Of a stretch of DNA of 27,671 bases, positions 7,913-15,174 are shown piece after piece. The translations under genes were made by a program, and so were the position numbers. Source of the DNA: Bacteroidales bacterium. Lineage in GTDB: Bacteria > Bacteroidota > Bacteroidia > Bacteroidales > Muribaculaceae. The notes beneath the pieces were generated by a model. The model was given only the letters and a program-made list of their open reading frames with translations. It had not been told where the DNA came from and ran no database searches. The stretch is from contig DXXK01000092.1 of NCBI GenBank assembly GCA_019416425.1, positions 1 through 27,671 on the forward strand, written 5' to 3'. Position 1 is the stretch's first letter. The number at the start of each line of letters is the position of its first letter.

Positions 7913-8650
7913 CTATTGGATAGGGCTGGAAGGACAACATTGTGAAGCCATGTCCATACAGGTAGGATTATTTTCGGGCAGGAGGAGCTCGGCGATCTTC
8001 CAGTCGAGAGGGGTGTCGAGGTCGAGCGAGCGGAGGTCGTCCATGACGAACTTGCGGATCCTGCGGAACCGTGAGAGGGGCGAGGCCTTCAGCGACTCGG
8101 GATTGATGACATAGACCGCGCCGTTGTATTCCCAGGCCGGCGGAGCGTCCTGACGACGGACGTATTTGCCGTCACCCTTGCTGTGGCACAGAAATCCTTC
8201 CGCATCCTCCTCAAAACAGTTATAATAAGGATTCGCGGCAGCAGCCTTGACACTTACCACCATGTCTATATCGGAGCCGTACAGCTCCATGGCACCGCGG
8301 ATATCGTCATCGTTTCGGAACGGTGACGTGGGCTGCAGCAGAAGGACGGCATCATAATGCCGCCCTTTTTTTTCGTAAAAATCCAGAGCATGCAGCAGGA
8401 CTTCGTAAGTTCCGGCGGTATCCGAAGCCAGATAATCAGGGCGCAGGAAGGGGACCATCAGACCGTAATCCTCCACCGTACGGGCTATCTCCGGGTCATC
8501 GGTGCTGACGCAGATGTCGGCATCGTCGGCCACGGAACGGGCATTGTCGATGGCGTAGCATATCAACGGTTTGCCGCCCAGCGGCTTGATGTTCTTATGC
8601 GGGATTCCCTTGCTGCCTCCGCGGGCCGGGATAATGACCAATGTCTTCAT
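7913..8650 (-). CDS. neuA: Acylneuraminate cytidylyltransferase (CMP-nonulosonate synthase)
   Basis: This 245-aa enzyme activates a sialic-acid-type nine-carbon sugar with CTP to give CMP-sugar and pyrophosphate. The N-terminal nucleotide-binding motif IPARGGSKGIPHKNI spans residues 7-21. LLQPTSPFR, VSTDDPEIA and the C-terminal DLRSLDLDTPLDW are also family features. The absence of the KdsB pattern argues against CMP-Kdo synthetase. The preferred sugar (N-acetylneuraminic, legionaminic or other) cannot be told. The start overlaps the neuC stop by 4 bp. The last 20 or so residues, rich in Cys, Pro and Ser, extend past the usual end. It is the last protein gene of the long minus-strand run. Confidence 0.88.
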   Translation of the reverse strand: MKTLVIIPARGGSKGIPHKNIKPLGGKPLICYAIDNARSVADDADICVSTDDPEIARTVEDYGLMVPFLRPDYLASDTAGTYEVLLHALDFYEKKGRHYDAVLLLQPTSPFRNDDDIRGAMELYGSDIDMVVSVKAAAANPYYNCFEEDAEGFLCHSKGDGKYVRRQDAPPAWEYNGAVYVINPESLKASPLSRFRRIRKFVMDDLRSLDLDTPLDWKIAELLLPENNPTCMDMASQCCPSSPIQ

Positions 8651-9771
8651 TTCAGATACCTTTCCTTGAGATGTTTAATAATCTTGGCCGAACATTCGCC
8701 GTCGCCGAAATAGAGATCCGGTTCAAGATGACGGTCGGGAATGCGCGCTATGGCAGACGCGATGTCGTTCCGGGTGACGCCGGCCGGAGTAATGATGTTG
8801 TCGCAGAGATGGCGTCCCTTCTGCCGGTTGCCGATGTTAACCACCGGCACGCCGGTGAACGGTGCCTCCAGGATTCCGCTGGAGGTATTGCCGATCATGG
8901 CGTAAGCCTGCCACATCATGGACAGATATCGAGAGTGGCCCAGCGAATGGATGAACCGGAATCCCGGATGGCTGTCGCAGAACGCCCGATAGTAAGCGTT
9001 CAGTTCCGAACCGCCGGCATCGGCGTTGGCCGCGGTGACGATAATCTCCGCGTCGGGGATTGCCGTCATGGCCTCCATGGTGGATATGGCCAGCTCCATG
9101 CTGTAAGCCAACGGCTTCTTGGTCTCGGTGTGGAGCGTACAGAGAACCCATCGCTTTGCAGGGTCTATGCCTAACGATACCGCCAGTTCCTGACGCGACA
9201 TCGGCTTGTGGCGGGCGAATGTCTCCAGGCCAGGTTCACCGACGTTGTAGGCCGGAGTGCATCCTCCGGTCATGGCGAGGACTCGCTGACACGACTCCTC
9301 CGTGCAGGGGAAATGCAAGTCGGACATCATGGTGACGGCGTTGCGGATCTGATTGTCGATGGCGCCCTCGGTGATGTCGCCGCCCGAGATGTGGGCGATG
9401 GGAATGTTCATCATCAAAGCTGTGGAGCAGACCGCCATCAGCTCGTAGCGGTCGCCCAGGACCAACAGGACGTCCGGCCGGATTCTGTCCAGCACATCGG
9501 CCATCGACATGGCGCACATGGCGGCAGACTTGGCAACGCCCGTATCGGTGGCGGTGGAGAGCAGGAACTCAACCCGTGCGGCAATTTCGTGTCCGTCGGA
9601 CTCGATCTGACGGACGGTCATTCCCTGCTCGGGCGACAGGTGGCCGCCCCCCACAATTAGAGACAGGTCGATGTGCGGGTCACGCTCCATGTCGGAGATG
9701 ATCCACTGGAACAGGCCGTACTCCGACCTTGCGGCGGTAAAGATGCAAACCTTGAGTTTTCTGTTACTCAT
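8647..9771 (-). CDS. neuC: UDP-GlcNAc-type 2-epimerase, hydrolysing (NeuC/LegG family)
   Basis: The family inverts C2 and releases UDP (or GDP) from a nucleotide-linked N-acetylhexosamine to give free ManNAc or a di-N-acetyl derivative, the precursor of sialic or legionaminic acid. The 374-aa protein starts with a Rossmann strand and TAARSEYGL (residues 12-20). GDRYE lies at 106-110 and GGDITEGAID at 130-139, both diagnostic of the hydrolysing NeuC branch rather than WecB. The C-terminal domain has IGNTSSGILEAP and VNIGNRQKGR, which hold the nucleotide. It overlaps neuD by 8 bp and neuA by 4 bp, so the three are translated together. The sequence alone does not separate NeuC from LegG. Confidence 0.9.
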   Translation of the reverse strand: MSNRKLKVCIFTAARSEYGLFQWIISDMERDPHIDLSLIVGGGHLSPEQGMTVRQIESDGHEIAARVEFLLSTATDTGVAKSAAMCAMSMADVLDRIRPDVLLVLGDRYELMAVCSTALMMNIPIAHISGGDITEGAIDNQIRNAVTMMSDLHFPCTEESCQRVLAMTGGCTPAYNVGEPGLETFARHKPMSRQELAVSLGIDPAKRWVLCTLHTETKKPLAYSMELAISTMEAMTAIPDAEIIVTAANADAGGSELNAYYRAFCDSHPGFRFIHSLGHSRYLSMMWQAYAMIGNTSSGILEAPFTGVPVVNIGNRQKGRHLCDNIITPAGVTRNDIASAIARIPDRHLEPDLYFGDGECSAKIIKHLKERYLK

Positions 9772-10381
9772 CTTGGAATTTCCTGGCTAAACGGGCCGGA
9801 TTGCCCACATAGAGGCCCGGCACGGTGATATTGCGGGTGACGACAGCCCCCATGCCTACGGATGCACCGGCACAGATGCAGACACCGTTGCGGACAATGG
9901 CACCGGCACCGATAAAGACATCATCGCCGACAGTGACCCCGCCGCACAGGATTGCTCGGGGTGCGATAAAGACATTCTCGCCGATACGGCAGTCATGCTC
10001 GATGATGGCACCGGTGTTCACCACGCAATGGCGTCCCAATTCAGAGCGGTTGACCACGGCATTGATCATGATGGCGCAACCCTGGCCGATCTTCGAGTTA
10101 CGCGTAATCACGGCATGGTGCGAGAAGAGTGTGACGAGCTGAATGCCGTCGAAGAAATCGATGATCTTACGGCGTAATGTCAACCTGCATCCATCGTTGA
10201 ATCCGATGGCGATATGTACGGCACAGTCCGAGTCCTTGACGTCATGGTCTGAGCCGATGTAAGGCACACCGAAGGGGACCGCAGCCTCCTGCAGGGCGGC
10301 ATAGCCGCTGAACAGCTCCGGACCGAATTCCTCGACAACGGATCGGGCGTGACCACCGCCACCAATCAGAACAGCTTTCAT
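9764..10381 (-). CDS. neuD: Sugar O/N-acyltransferase, NeuD/PglD family
   Basis: I start this at 10381 (MKAVLIGGGGHARS), giving 205 aa and an ATGA overlap with the upstream gene. A longer frame from 10450 would add 23 residues that overlap that gene and precede the conserved start. The N-terminal Rossmann-like domain (GGGGHA at residues 7-12) binds the nucleotide sugar. From about residue 90 come left-handed beta-helix hexapeptide repeats with IEHDCRIGENVFIAPRAILCG, holding the catalytic His, and VGDDVFIGAGAIVRNG, which form a trimer binding acetyl-CoA. The ending VPGLYVGNPARLARK is typical. In neu clusters this protein acetylates the sialic-type sugar or its precursor. Confidence 0.87.
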   Translation of the reverse strand: MKAVLIGGGGHARSVVEEFGPELFSGYAALQEAAVPFGVPYIGSDHDVKDSDCAVHIAIGFNDGCRLTLRRKIIDFFDGIQLVTLFSHHAVITRNSKIGQGCAIMINAVVNRSELGRHCVVNTGAIIEHDCRIGENVFIAPRAILCGGVTVGDDVFIGAGAIVRNGVCICAGASVGMGAVVTRNITVPGLYVGNPARLARKFQDE

Positions 10382-11007
10382 AGCAGGTGAATCAAAGCGG
10401 CGTAAAGTATCAGGCCCATGCAGATGGTTATGCCTGTCCACATCTTGCACTGGCGTACGGCATCGGCCATCTGATTGCGGATTGCTTCCCGTTCGCCGTC
10501 GCTGTACAGAGGTCCGGATGACTTGGAGTCGCTACGTTTGGCCTCGGCCCAGAAGTTGCGGGCCTTGATAGCGAAGTAGACGGCCACTATGCCCGTGACG
10601 GGGAAACATATTAACGTGGCCAGGAGCGCCACTGGCAGCATGCCGGCCGGAGGAGGCGTGGCGGGGTCATGGTCGGCGGGGTCATGTTCGACCGGATCGG
10701 GAGCTGGTCCGCCGGCCTTGCTGACATAATAACGGAAGCGGGGAGGAACCGCGCTGTAGTCCTCCTCCTGTGTTGCCGTGATCTGTTGCGGGGCATCAGG
10801 CTCCGACGGTCCGGCCAATACAGGATGCCTGAGCCGGGAGAGGCGCTGACGGAAATAGCGGCAGATGTCGCCGTTCTCGTCGGCACGCCCCCAGTCGTCC
10901 ATCCCTTTACACCAGATGTAGGTGTCGGGACGGACGCCAAGAGCAGCAAGCTGGTCCAACGTTATCGGACCAACCTGAGTCTCGCCAAGCATAGCGTAGT
11001 ACATCAT
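10378..11007 (-). CDS. GYF_2 (DUF4339) and dispanin-like membrane protein, second copy
   Basis: The 209-aa protein starts with a GYF_2/DUF4339 domain (about residues 3-55: YYAMLGETQVGPITLDQL, then RPDTYIWCKGMDDW). A Pro/Asp-rich linker follows (about 65-120). The C-terminus has two hydrophobic segments (about 122-147 and 188-208) flanking a polar stretch, IKARNFWAEAKR...EAIRNQMADAVRQCKMW, that looks like CD225/dispanin. The polar loop is longer than in its neighbour. GYF_2 domains are thought to bind proline-rich or other peptides; the function of these bacterial proteins is not known. ATG codons at 11007 and 11004 are both possible starts. It lies 16 bp after its paralogue and overlaps neuD by 4 bp. 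Confidence 0.75.
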   Translation of the reverse strand: MMYYAMLGETQVGPITLDQLAALGVRPDTYIWCKGMDDWGRADENGDICRYFRQRLSRLRHPVLAGPSEPDAPQQITATQEEDYSAVPPRFRYYVSKAGGPAPDPVEHDPADHDPATPPPAGMLPVALLATLICFPVTGIVAVYFAIKARNFWAEAKRSDSKSSGPLYSDGEREAIRNQMADAVRQCKMWTGITICMGLILYAALIHLL

Positions 11008-11023
11008 TCCTCTGCCGGGAGTA

Positions 11024-11689
11024 TTACAGGTTCTGCAGATTGCTGAGATCGCTCAGCGCGCCGGTCATGAACAGGATTATACTTGCGAAGAATCCGACTA
11101 CCGCCAGACAGAACGATATGATCGTCATGGTCTTGGCGGAAGAATTGTTCATGTCGGCTTCCTGGACGTCGCCCATGGCATAGAGGCTGTTGGCCTTGTT
11201 GGCCTTGACAATGCCGATGATGCCGAATACGACGCCGATACAGCTGCACATGAATCCGACCACGGTGGCGACAATGGCCCAGGGCAGCCAGTTGGTATGG
11301 GCTACATTGTTGTACCCATTGTTGTATCCGTAGTTATATCCATTGTTGTATCCGTTGTTCTGCTGGTACTGACCATAGGACTGCTGACCATAGGACTGCT
11401 GTCCATACTGTTGCTGTCCATACTGTTGCTGTCCATATGGCTGCTGGTTGTATGGCTGCTGACCATGCTGCTGCTGCTGGACGGGCTGTTCAGTGGGCTG
11501 GCCGGGATTGGGCTGCTCGACAAACAATGATGCGAGTTCGGGAATAGTATTGGCCGCGGCCCATGCCTCCATACCCTCGCGCCACACATATGTATCGGGT
11601 TTCATGCCCTGCATCAGCAGGACCTCGCGTGGATACGGGCCTTTCTGCTGGCCGTCGATGATGATAAAATACTGTGTCTGTGTATTCAT
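11024..11689 (-). CDS. GYF_2 (DUF4339) and CD225/dispanin membrane protein with Q/Y/N-rich linker
   Basis: The 221 aa divide into a GYF_2 domain (about 5-55: YFIIIDGQQKGPYPREVL, then KPDTYVWREGMEAW), a low-complexity linker (70-128) and a CD225/dispanin unit (about 135-210). The linker is built from YGQQ and GYNN repeats, giving a prion-like composition. The dispanin unit has a first membrane segment with CSCIGVVFGIIGIVKANKA, the typical polar stretch LYAMGDVQEADMNNSSAKT, and a second membrane segment. Dispanins include the vertebrate IFITM proteins; bacterial members have no settled role. It begins 15 bp after secA, so it is very likely read with it, and it precedes a diverged second copy. 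Confidence 0.8.
   Translation of the reverse strand: MNTQTQYFIIIDGQQKGPYPREVLLMQGMKPDTYVWREGMEAWAAANTIPELASLFVEQPNPGQPTEQPVQQQQHGQQPYNQQPYGQQQYGQQQYGQQSYGQQSYGQYQQNNGYNNGYNYGYNNGYNNVAHTNWLPWAIVATVVGFMCSCIGVVFGIIGIVKANKANSLYAMGDVQEADMNNSSAKTMTIISFCLAVVGFFASIILFMTGALSDLSNLQNL
11306..11482 (-). repeat. In-frame YGQQ / GYNN coding repeat
   Basis: The DNA encodes residues 70-128 of the first GYF_2/dispanin protein as imperfect units of about 12 bp (YGQQ, then GYNN). The repeat length is a multiple of three, so copy changes would alter linker length without breaking the frame. Confidence 0.75.
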
Positions 11690-11704
11690 AAGAGATCTTA
11701 ATAA

Positions 11705-14700
11705 TTACTGGTTGCGTCCGCAGCAGTTCTTGTACTTCTTGCCGGAACCGCAGGGGCATGGGTCATTGCGGCCTACTTTCTGCTGGGCCTTGGCCGGCTG
11801 GGCCTTGGCCGGCCCGGATGAGCGGTTTACGTTCTTGGCGGCCTCACGCTGGGCGCGCTCGCCCTCGTAGGTCTCCTGGGTTGTGCTGTAACCGGCGTAC
11901 GGGTTGTAAGCCGGGCGCTGAGCGGCGCGCTGAGCGGCGCGCTGAGCGGCCTGAGCGGCGGCCTGAGCGGCCTGTTCGGCCTCGGCGGCACGCTTGGCTT
12001 CCTCGAAGTCGGGCACAGCCAGCGAACCACGCATCAGCGTGCCGACAACCTTGGAGTTCAGTTCCCAGAGCATCTTCTTCCAGATCTCGAAGGCCTCCAG
12101 ACGGTAGATCACCAGCGGGTCCTTCTGCTCGTAGGCGGCGTTCTGTACGGAATGGCGCAGCTCGTCCATCTCGCGCAGCTGTTCCTGCCAGGACTGGTCG
12201 ATGCTGCTGAGCAGCACGGCCTTCTCCCACGACTTGGCCAGAGGCTTGCACTCGTTGCTGTAGCATTCCATCAGGTCCGAGCTGATGTTGAAGCGGTGAC
12301 GTCCGTCGGTCATAGGCACGACTACCGGACCGGTCAGGTTGCGCTCCTCGACGAAGTTCTTGATCCAGGGATATGCCCCCTTGCAGATCTTGTCCTTGTT
12401 GCGGGCCATGGTATCCTTGACGGTGCGCGACAGGATCTCGGCGATCTCCTGGCTGTTCATTTTGTTGAACTCTGTTTCGGTGAAGGGGGCGTCGATGGAG
12501 AAGACACGGAGCAGTTCCTGACGGAAGTCCTCGAAGTTCTTGTAGCCCGCGGCGGCGATGTCGTCGCAGAGCTGGTTGGTCATGTTGTCGATGTCCAGAC
12601 CGATACGCTCGCCGCGCAGGGCGTTCTGGCGCTTGTCGTAGACACCCTTGCGCTGGGCGTTCATCACGTCATCGTAGTCCACGAGACGCTTACGGATGCC
12701 GAAGTTGTTCTCCTCGACGCGCTTCTGGGCGTTCTCGATACTCTTGGTTACCATTGAGTTCTCAATCATCTCGCCCTCTTTGAAACCGAGACGGTCCAGC
12801 ATCTTGACGACGCGCTCGCTGGCGAACAGACGCATCACGGTATCCTCGAACGATACGAAGAACACGGAGCTTCCGGGGTCTCCCTGACGGCCGGCACGAC
12901 CGCGCAGCTGACGGTCGACACGACGGGACTCGTGGCGCTCGGTACCGATGATGGCCAGACCGCCTGCGGCCTTGACCTCCGGGCTGAGTTTGATATCAGT
13001 ACCACGGCCGGCCATGTTGGTGGCGATGGTAACGGTGCCGGTCTGGCCTGCCTGAGCCACGATCTGCGCCTCCTGCTGGTGCAGCTTGGCGTTCAGAACC
13101 TGGTGCGGGATGTGACGCAGCTTAAGCATCTTGGAGAGCAGCTCCGATATCTCGACAGATGTGGTGCCGACCAGAACAGGGCGACCCTGCTTGACCATCT
13201 CCTCTACCTCGGCGATGATGGCGGCGTACTTCTCCTTCTTGGTGCGGTACACGCGGTCGTTCATGTCGTTGCGGATCACCGGTTTGTTGGTCGGGATCTC
13301 GATCACATCGAGCTTATAGATATCGTAGAACTCGCCGGCCTCGGTCATGGCCGTACCGGTCATGCCTGCCAGCTTGCGGTACATACGGAAATAGTTCTGC
13401 AGGGTGATGGTGGCGTAGGTCTGCGTGGCGGCCTCGACCTTGACGCCCTCCTTGGCCTCGATGGCCTGGTGCAGCCCGTCGGAGTAGCGGCGCCCCTCCA
13501 TGATACGGCCGGTCTGCTCGTCGACGATCTTGATCTTGTTGTTGTCGATCACATACTCCACATCCTTGTCGAACAGCGTGTAGGCCTTCAGCAGCTGGTT
13601 GACGGTATGCACGCGCTCGGACTTGATGGAGTAGTCCTTTAGGAGCTGGTCCTTCCTGGCCTGCTTCTCCTCGGGGGTGAGGTCCTCGTTCTCCACCTGG
13701 CTCAGCTGGGAGGCGATGTCGGGGAGTATGAAGAAGTCGGGGTCGCTGGTGGTTCCGGACAGTACCTCGATACCCTTGTCGGTCAGCTCGATGCTGTGGT
13801 TCTTCTCGTCAACGACGAAGAACAGGGGCTCGACGGCTTTGGGCATCTCGCGGTTGTTGTCCTGCATATACTTGGCCTCGACCTTGAGCATGAGGTTCTT
13901 GATACCCTCCTCGCTGAGGTATCGGATCAGCGGGCCATGCTTAGGCAGCGCCTTGTAGACGCGGAACAGTGCCAGGCCGCCTTCCTCGGTCTCGCCGTTG
14001 CCAATCTTCTCCTTGGCCTCCAGCAGCAGTTGCTGGGCCAGCTTGCGCTGGGCGTTGATCACCTTCTCCACGTTAGGCTTGAACTCGTTGAACATCTGGT
14101 CATCGCCCTTGGGGATAGGACCGGAGATGATCAGAGGCGTACGTGCATCGTCGATCAACACGGAGTCGACCTCGTCGACTATGGCGTAATAGTGCTGCTC
14201 GCGCTGTACCAGGTCCTCGGTGGACACGGCCATGTTGTCGCGCAGGTAGTCGAAACCGAACTCATTGTTCGTTCCGAAGGTGATGTCGCAGTTGTATACG
14301 TCACGGCGCTCCTGGCTGTTGGGCTCGGTCTTGTCGATGCATCCCACGGTCAGGCCGTGGAACTGATACAGCGGACCCATCCACTCGGAGTCACGCTTTG
14401 CCAGGTAGTCGTTGACCGTGACAACGTGGACACCCTCGCCGGTCAGTGCGTTCAGGAACACGGGGAGGGTTGCCACCAGGGTCTTACCCTCGCCGGTGGC
14501 CATCTCAGCTATGCTGTTGGTGACCTTGCCGCCGTTCATCATTCCGTGCAGCACCATACCGCCGATCAGCTGGACGTCGTAGTGCACCATATCCCACGAC
14601 ACCATGTTGCCTCCTGCCAGCCACGATGTGCGGTACGTGGCTTTGTCGCCGTCGATGGTGATGAAGTCCTTGCCCTGGAGGGCCAGCTTGCGGTCGGCGT

Positions 14701-15097
14701 CGGTGGCGGTCACCTCGATGGTCTCGTTCTCCTTGAAGCGTCGGGCGGTTTCCTTGACGATGGCGAATACCTCCGGCAGGACGTCGTCCAGATCCTTGGC
14801 ATAGTTGTCGAACATATCCTCACGGAGCTGGTCGATCGCCTTCCAGTATGGCTCGCGCTGGTCATAGGGGAGTTCCTCGAGCTGTTTGCGCTGCTCTGCG
14901 ATCTTGTCGCGGTATTCCTGGGCGTTGGCGTGGATTCGCTTGCGGATGTCCTGGGTGCGCTGGCGCAGCTCGTCGTGGCTGAGTCTCTGCAACTCCTCGG
15001 AAACGGGGTTGATTTCTTTATTGAGTCGGTTCCACAGCGGGCGCACGGCGCGCTCGGACTGGTTGCCGAACAGTTTTTTCAATACGTTGCTGAACAT
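11705..15097 (-). CDS. secA: Preprotein translocase ATPase SecA
   Basis: SecA pushes unfolded preproteins through SecYEG across the inner membrane. The 1130-aa length fits Bacteroidetes SecA, which is longer than the E. coli protein. Walker A is ATGEGKT (200-206), Walker B is in IVDEVDSVLIDDARTP, and GTERHESRRVDRQLRGRAGRQGDPGSS is the DEAD motif VI region. The scaffold and wing regions follow. An Ala/Gln/Arg-rich linker (AAQR repeats) leads to a SEC-C zinc-binding tail with C1114, C1116, C1125 and C1126, which contacts SecB and phospholipids. It lies 77 bp after the pseudophosphatase gene and 15 bp before the GYF_2/dispanin gene. Confidence 0.98.
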   Translation of the reverse strand: MFSNVLKKLFGNQSERAVRPLWNRLNKEINPVSEELQRLSHDELRQRTQDIRKRIHANAQEYRDKIAEQRKQLEELPYDQREPYWKAIDQLREDMFDNYAKDLDDVLPEVFAIVKETARRFKENETIEVTATDADRKLALQGKDFITIDGDKATYRTSWLAGGNMVSWDMVHYDVQLIGGMVLHGMMNGGKVTNSIAEMATGEGKTLVATLPVFLNALTGEGVHVVTVNDYLAKRDSEWMGPLYQFHGLTVGCIDKTEPNSQERRDVYNCDITFGTNNEFGFDYLRDNMAVSTEDLVQREQHYYAIVDEVDSVLIDDARTPLIISGPIPKGDDQMFNEFKPNVEKVINAQRKLAQQLLLEAKEKIGNGETEEGGLALFRVYKALPKHGPLIRYLSEEGIKNLMLKVEAKYMQDNNREMPKAVEPLFFVVDEKNHSIELTDKGIEVLSGTTSDPDFFILPDIASQLSQVENEDLTPEEKQARKDQLLKDYSIKSERVHTVNQLLKAYTLFDKDVEYVIDNNKIKIVDEQTGRIMEGRRYSDGLHQAIEAKEGVKVEAATQTYATITLQNYFRMYRKLAGMTGTAMTEAGEFYDIYKLDVIEIPTNKPVIRNDMNDRVYRTKKEKYAAIIAEVEEMVKQGRPVLVGTTSVEISELLSKMLKLRHIPHQVLNAKLHQQEAQIVAQAGQTGTVTIATNMAGRGTDIKLSPEVKAAGGLAIIGTERHESRRVDRQLRGRAGRQGDPGSSVFFVSFEDTVMRLFASERVVKMLDRLGFKEGEMIENSMVTKSIENAQKRVEENNFGIRKRLVDYDDVMNAQRKGVYDKRQNALRGERIGLDIDNMTNQLCDDIAAAGYKNFEDFRQELLRVFSIDAPFTETEFNKMNSQEIAEILSRTVKDTMARNKDKICKGAYPWIKNFVEERNLTGPVVVPMTDGRHRFNISSDLMECYSNECKPLAKSWEKAVLLSSIDQSWQEQLREMDELRHSVQNAAYEQKDPLVIYRLEAFEIWKKMLWELNSKVVGTLMRGSLAVPDFEEAKRAAEAEQAAQAAAQAAQRAAQRAAQRPAYNPYAGYSTTQETYEGERAQREAAKNVNRSSGPAKAQPAKAQQKVGRNDPCPCGSGKKYKNCCGRNQ
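11915..11950 (-). repeat. 12-bp tandem repeat inside secA
   Basis: Three perfect copies of GCGCTGAGCGGC (plus-strand reading) run in frame and encode the AAQR repeats of the SecA C-terminal linker; degenerate copies continue to about 11980. Confidence 0.85.
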
Positions 15098-15128
15098 ATC
15101 TTGTTAATTTCTTTTAGCGTGTATGAAG

Positions 15129-15147
15129 TCCCGGCTCCGCGCCGGGG
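15129..15147 (-). other. Small hairpin between the pseudophosphatase gene and secA
   Basis: CCCGGC-TCCGC-GCCGGG forms a 6-bp stem (7 with a G-T pair) in the 77-bp gap before secA. No T-run follows on the minus strand, so a complete rho-independent terminator is unlikely. It could be an RNA-processing or attenuation structure. SecM-like control of secA is not evident, as no leader peptide is seen. Confidence 0.35.
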
Positions 15148-15174
15148 TAATGGGTTATGTAAATAATGCGGTTG

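Noticed and set aside
15129..15147. Hairpin before secA as a full terminator
   Set aside because: There is no T-run after the stem on the minus strand, and the spacing fits an operon.
13796..15166. 456-codon plus-strand frame
   Set aside because: It lies antisense to secA, has no recognisable domain, and its Val/Leu/Gly/Asp/His-rich composition is typical of reverse-strand shadows in G+C-rich genes.
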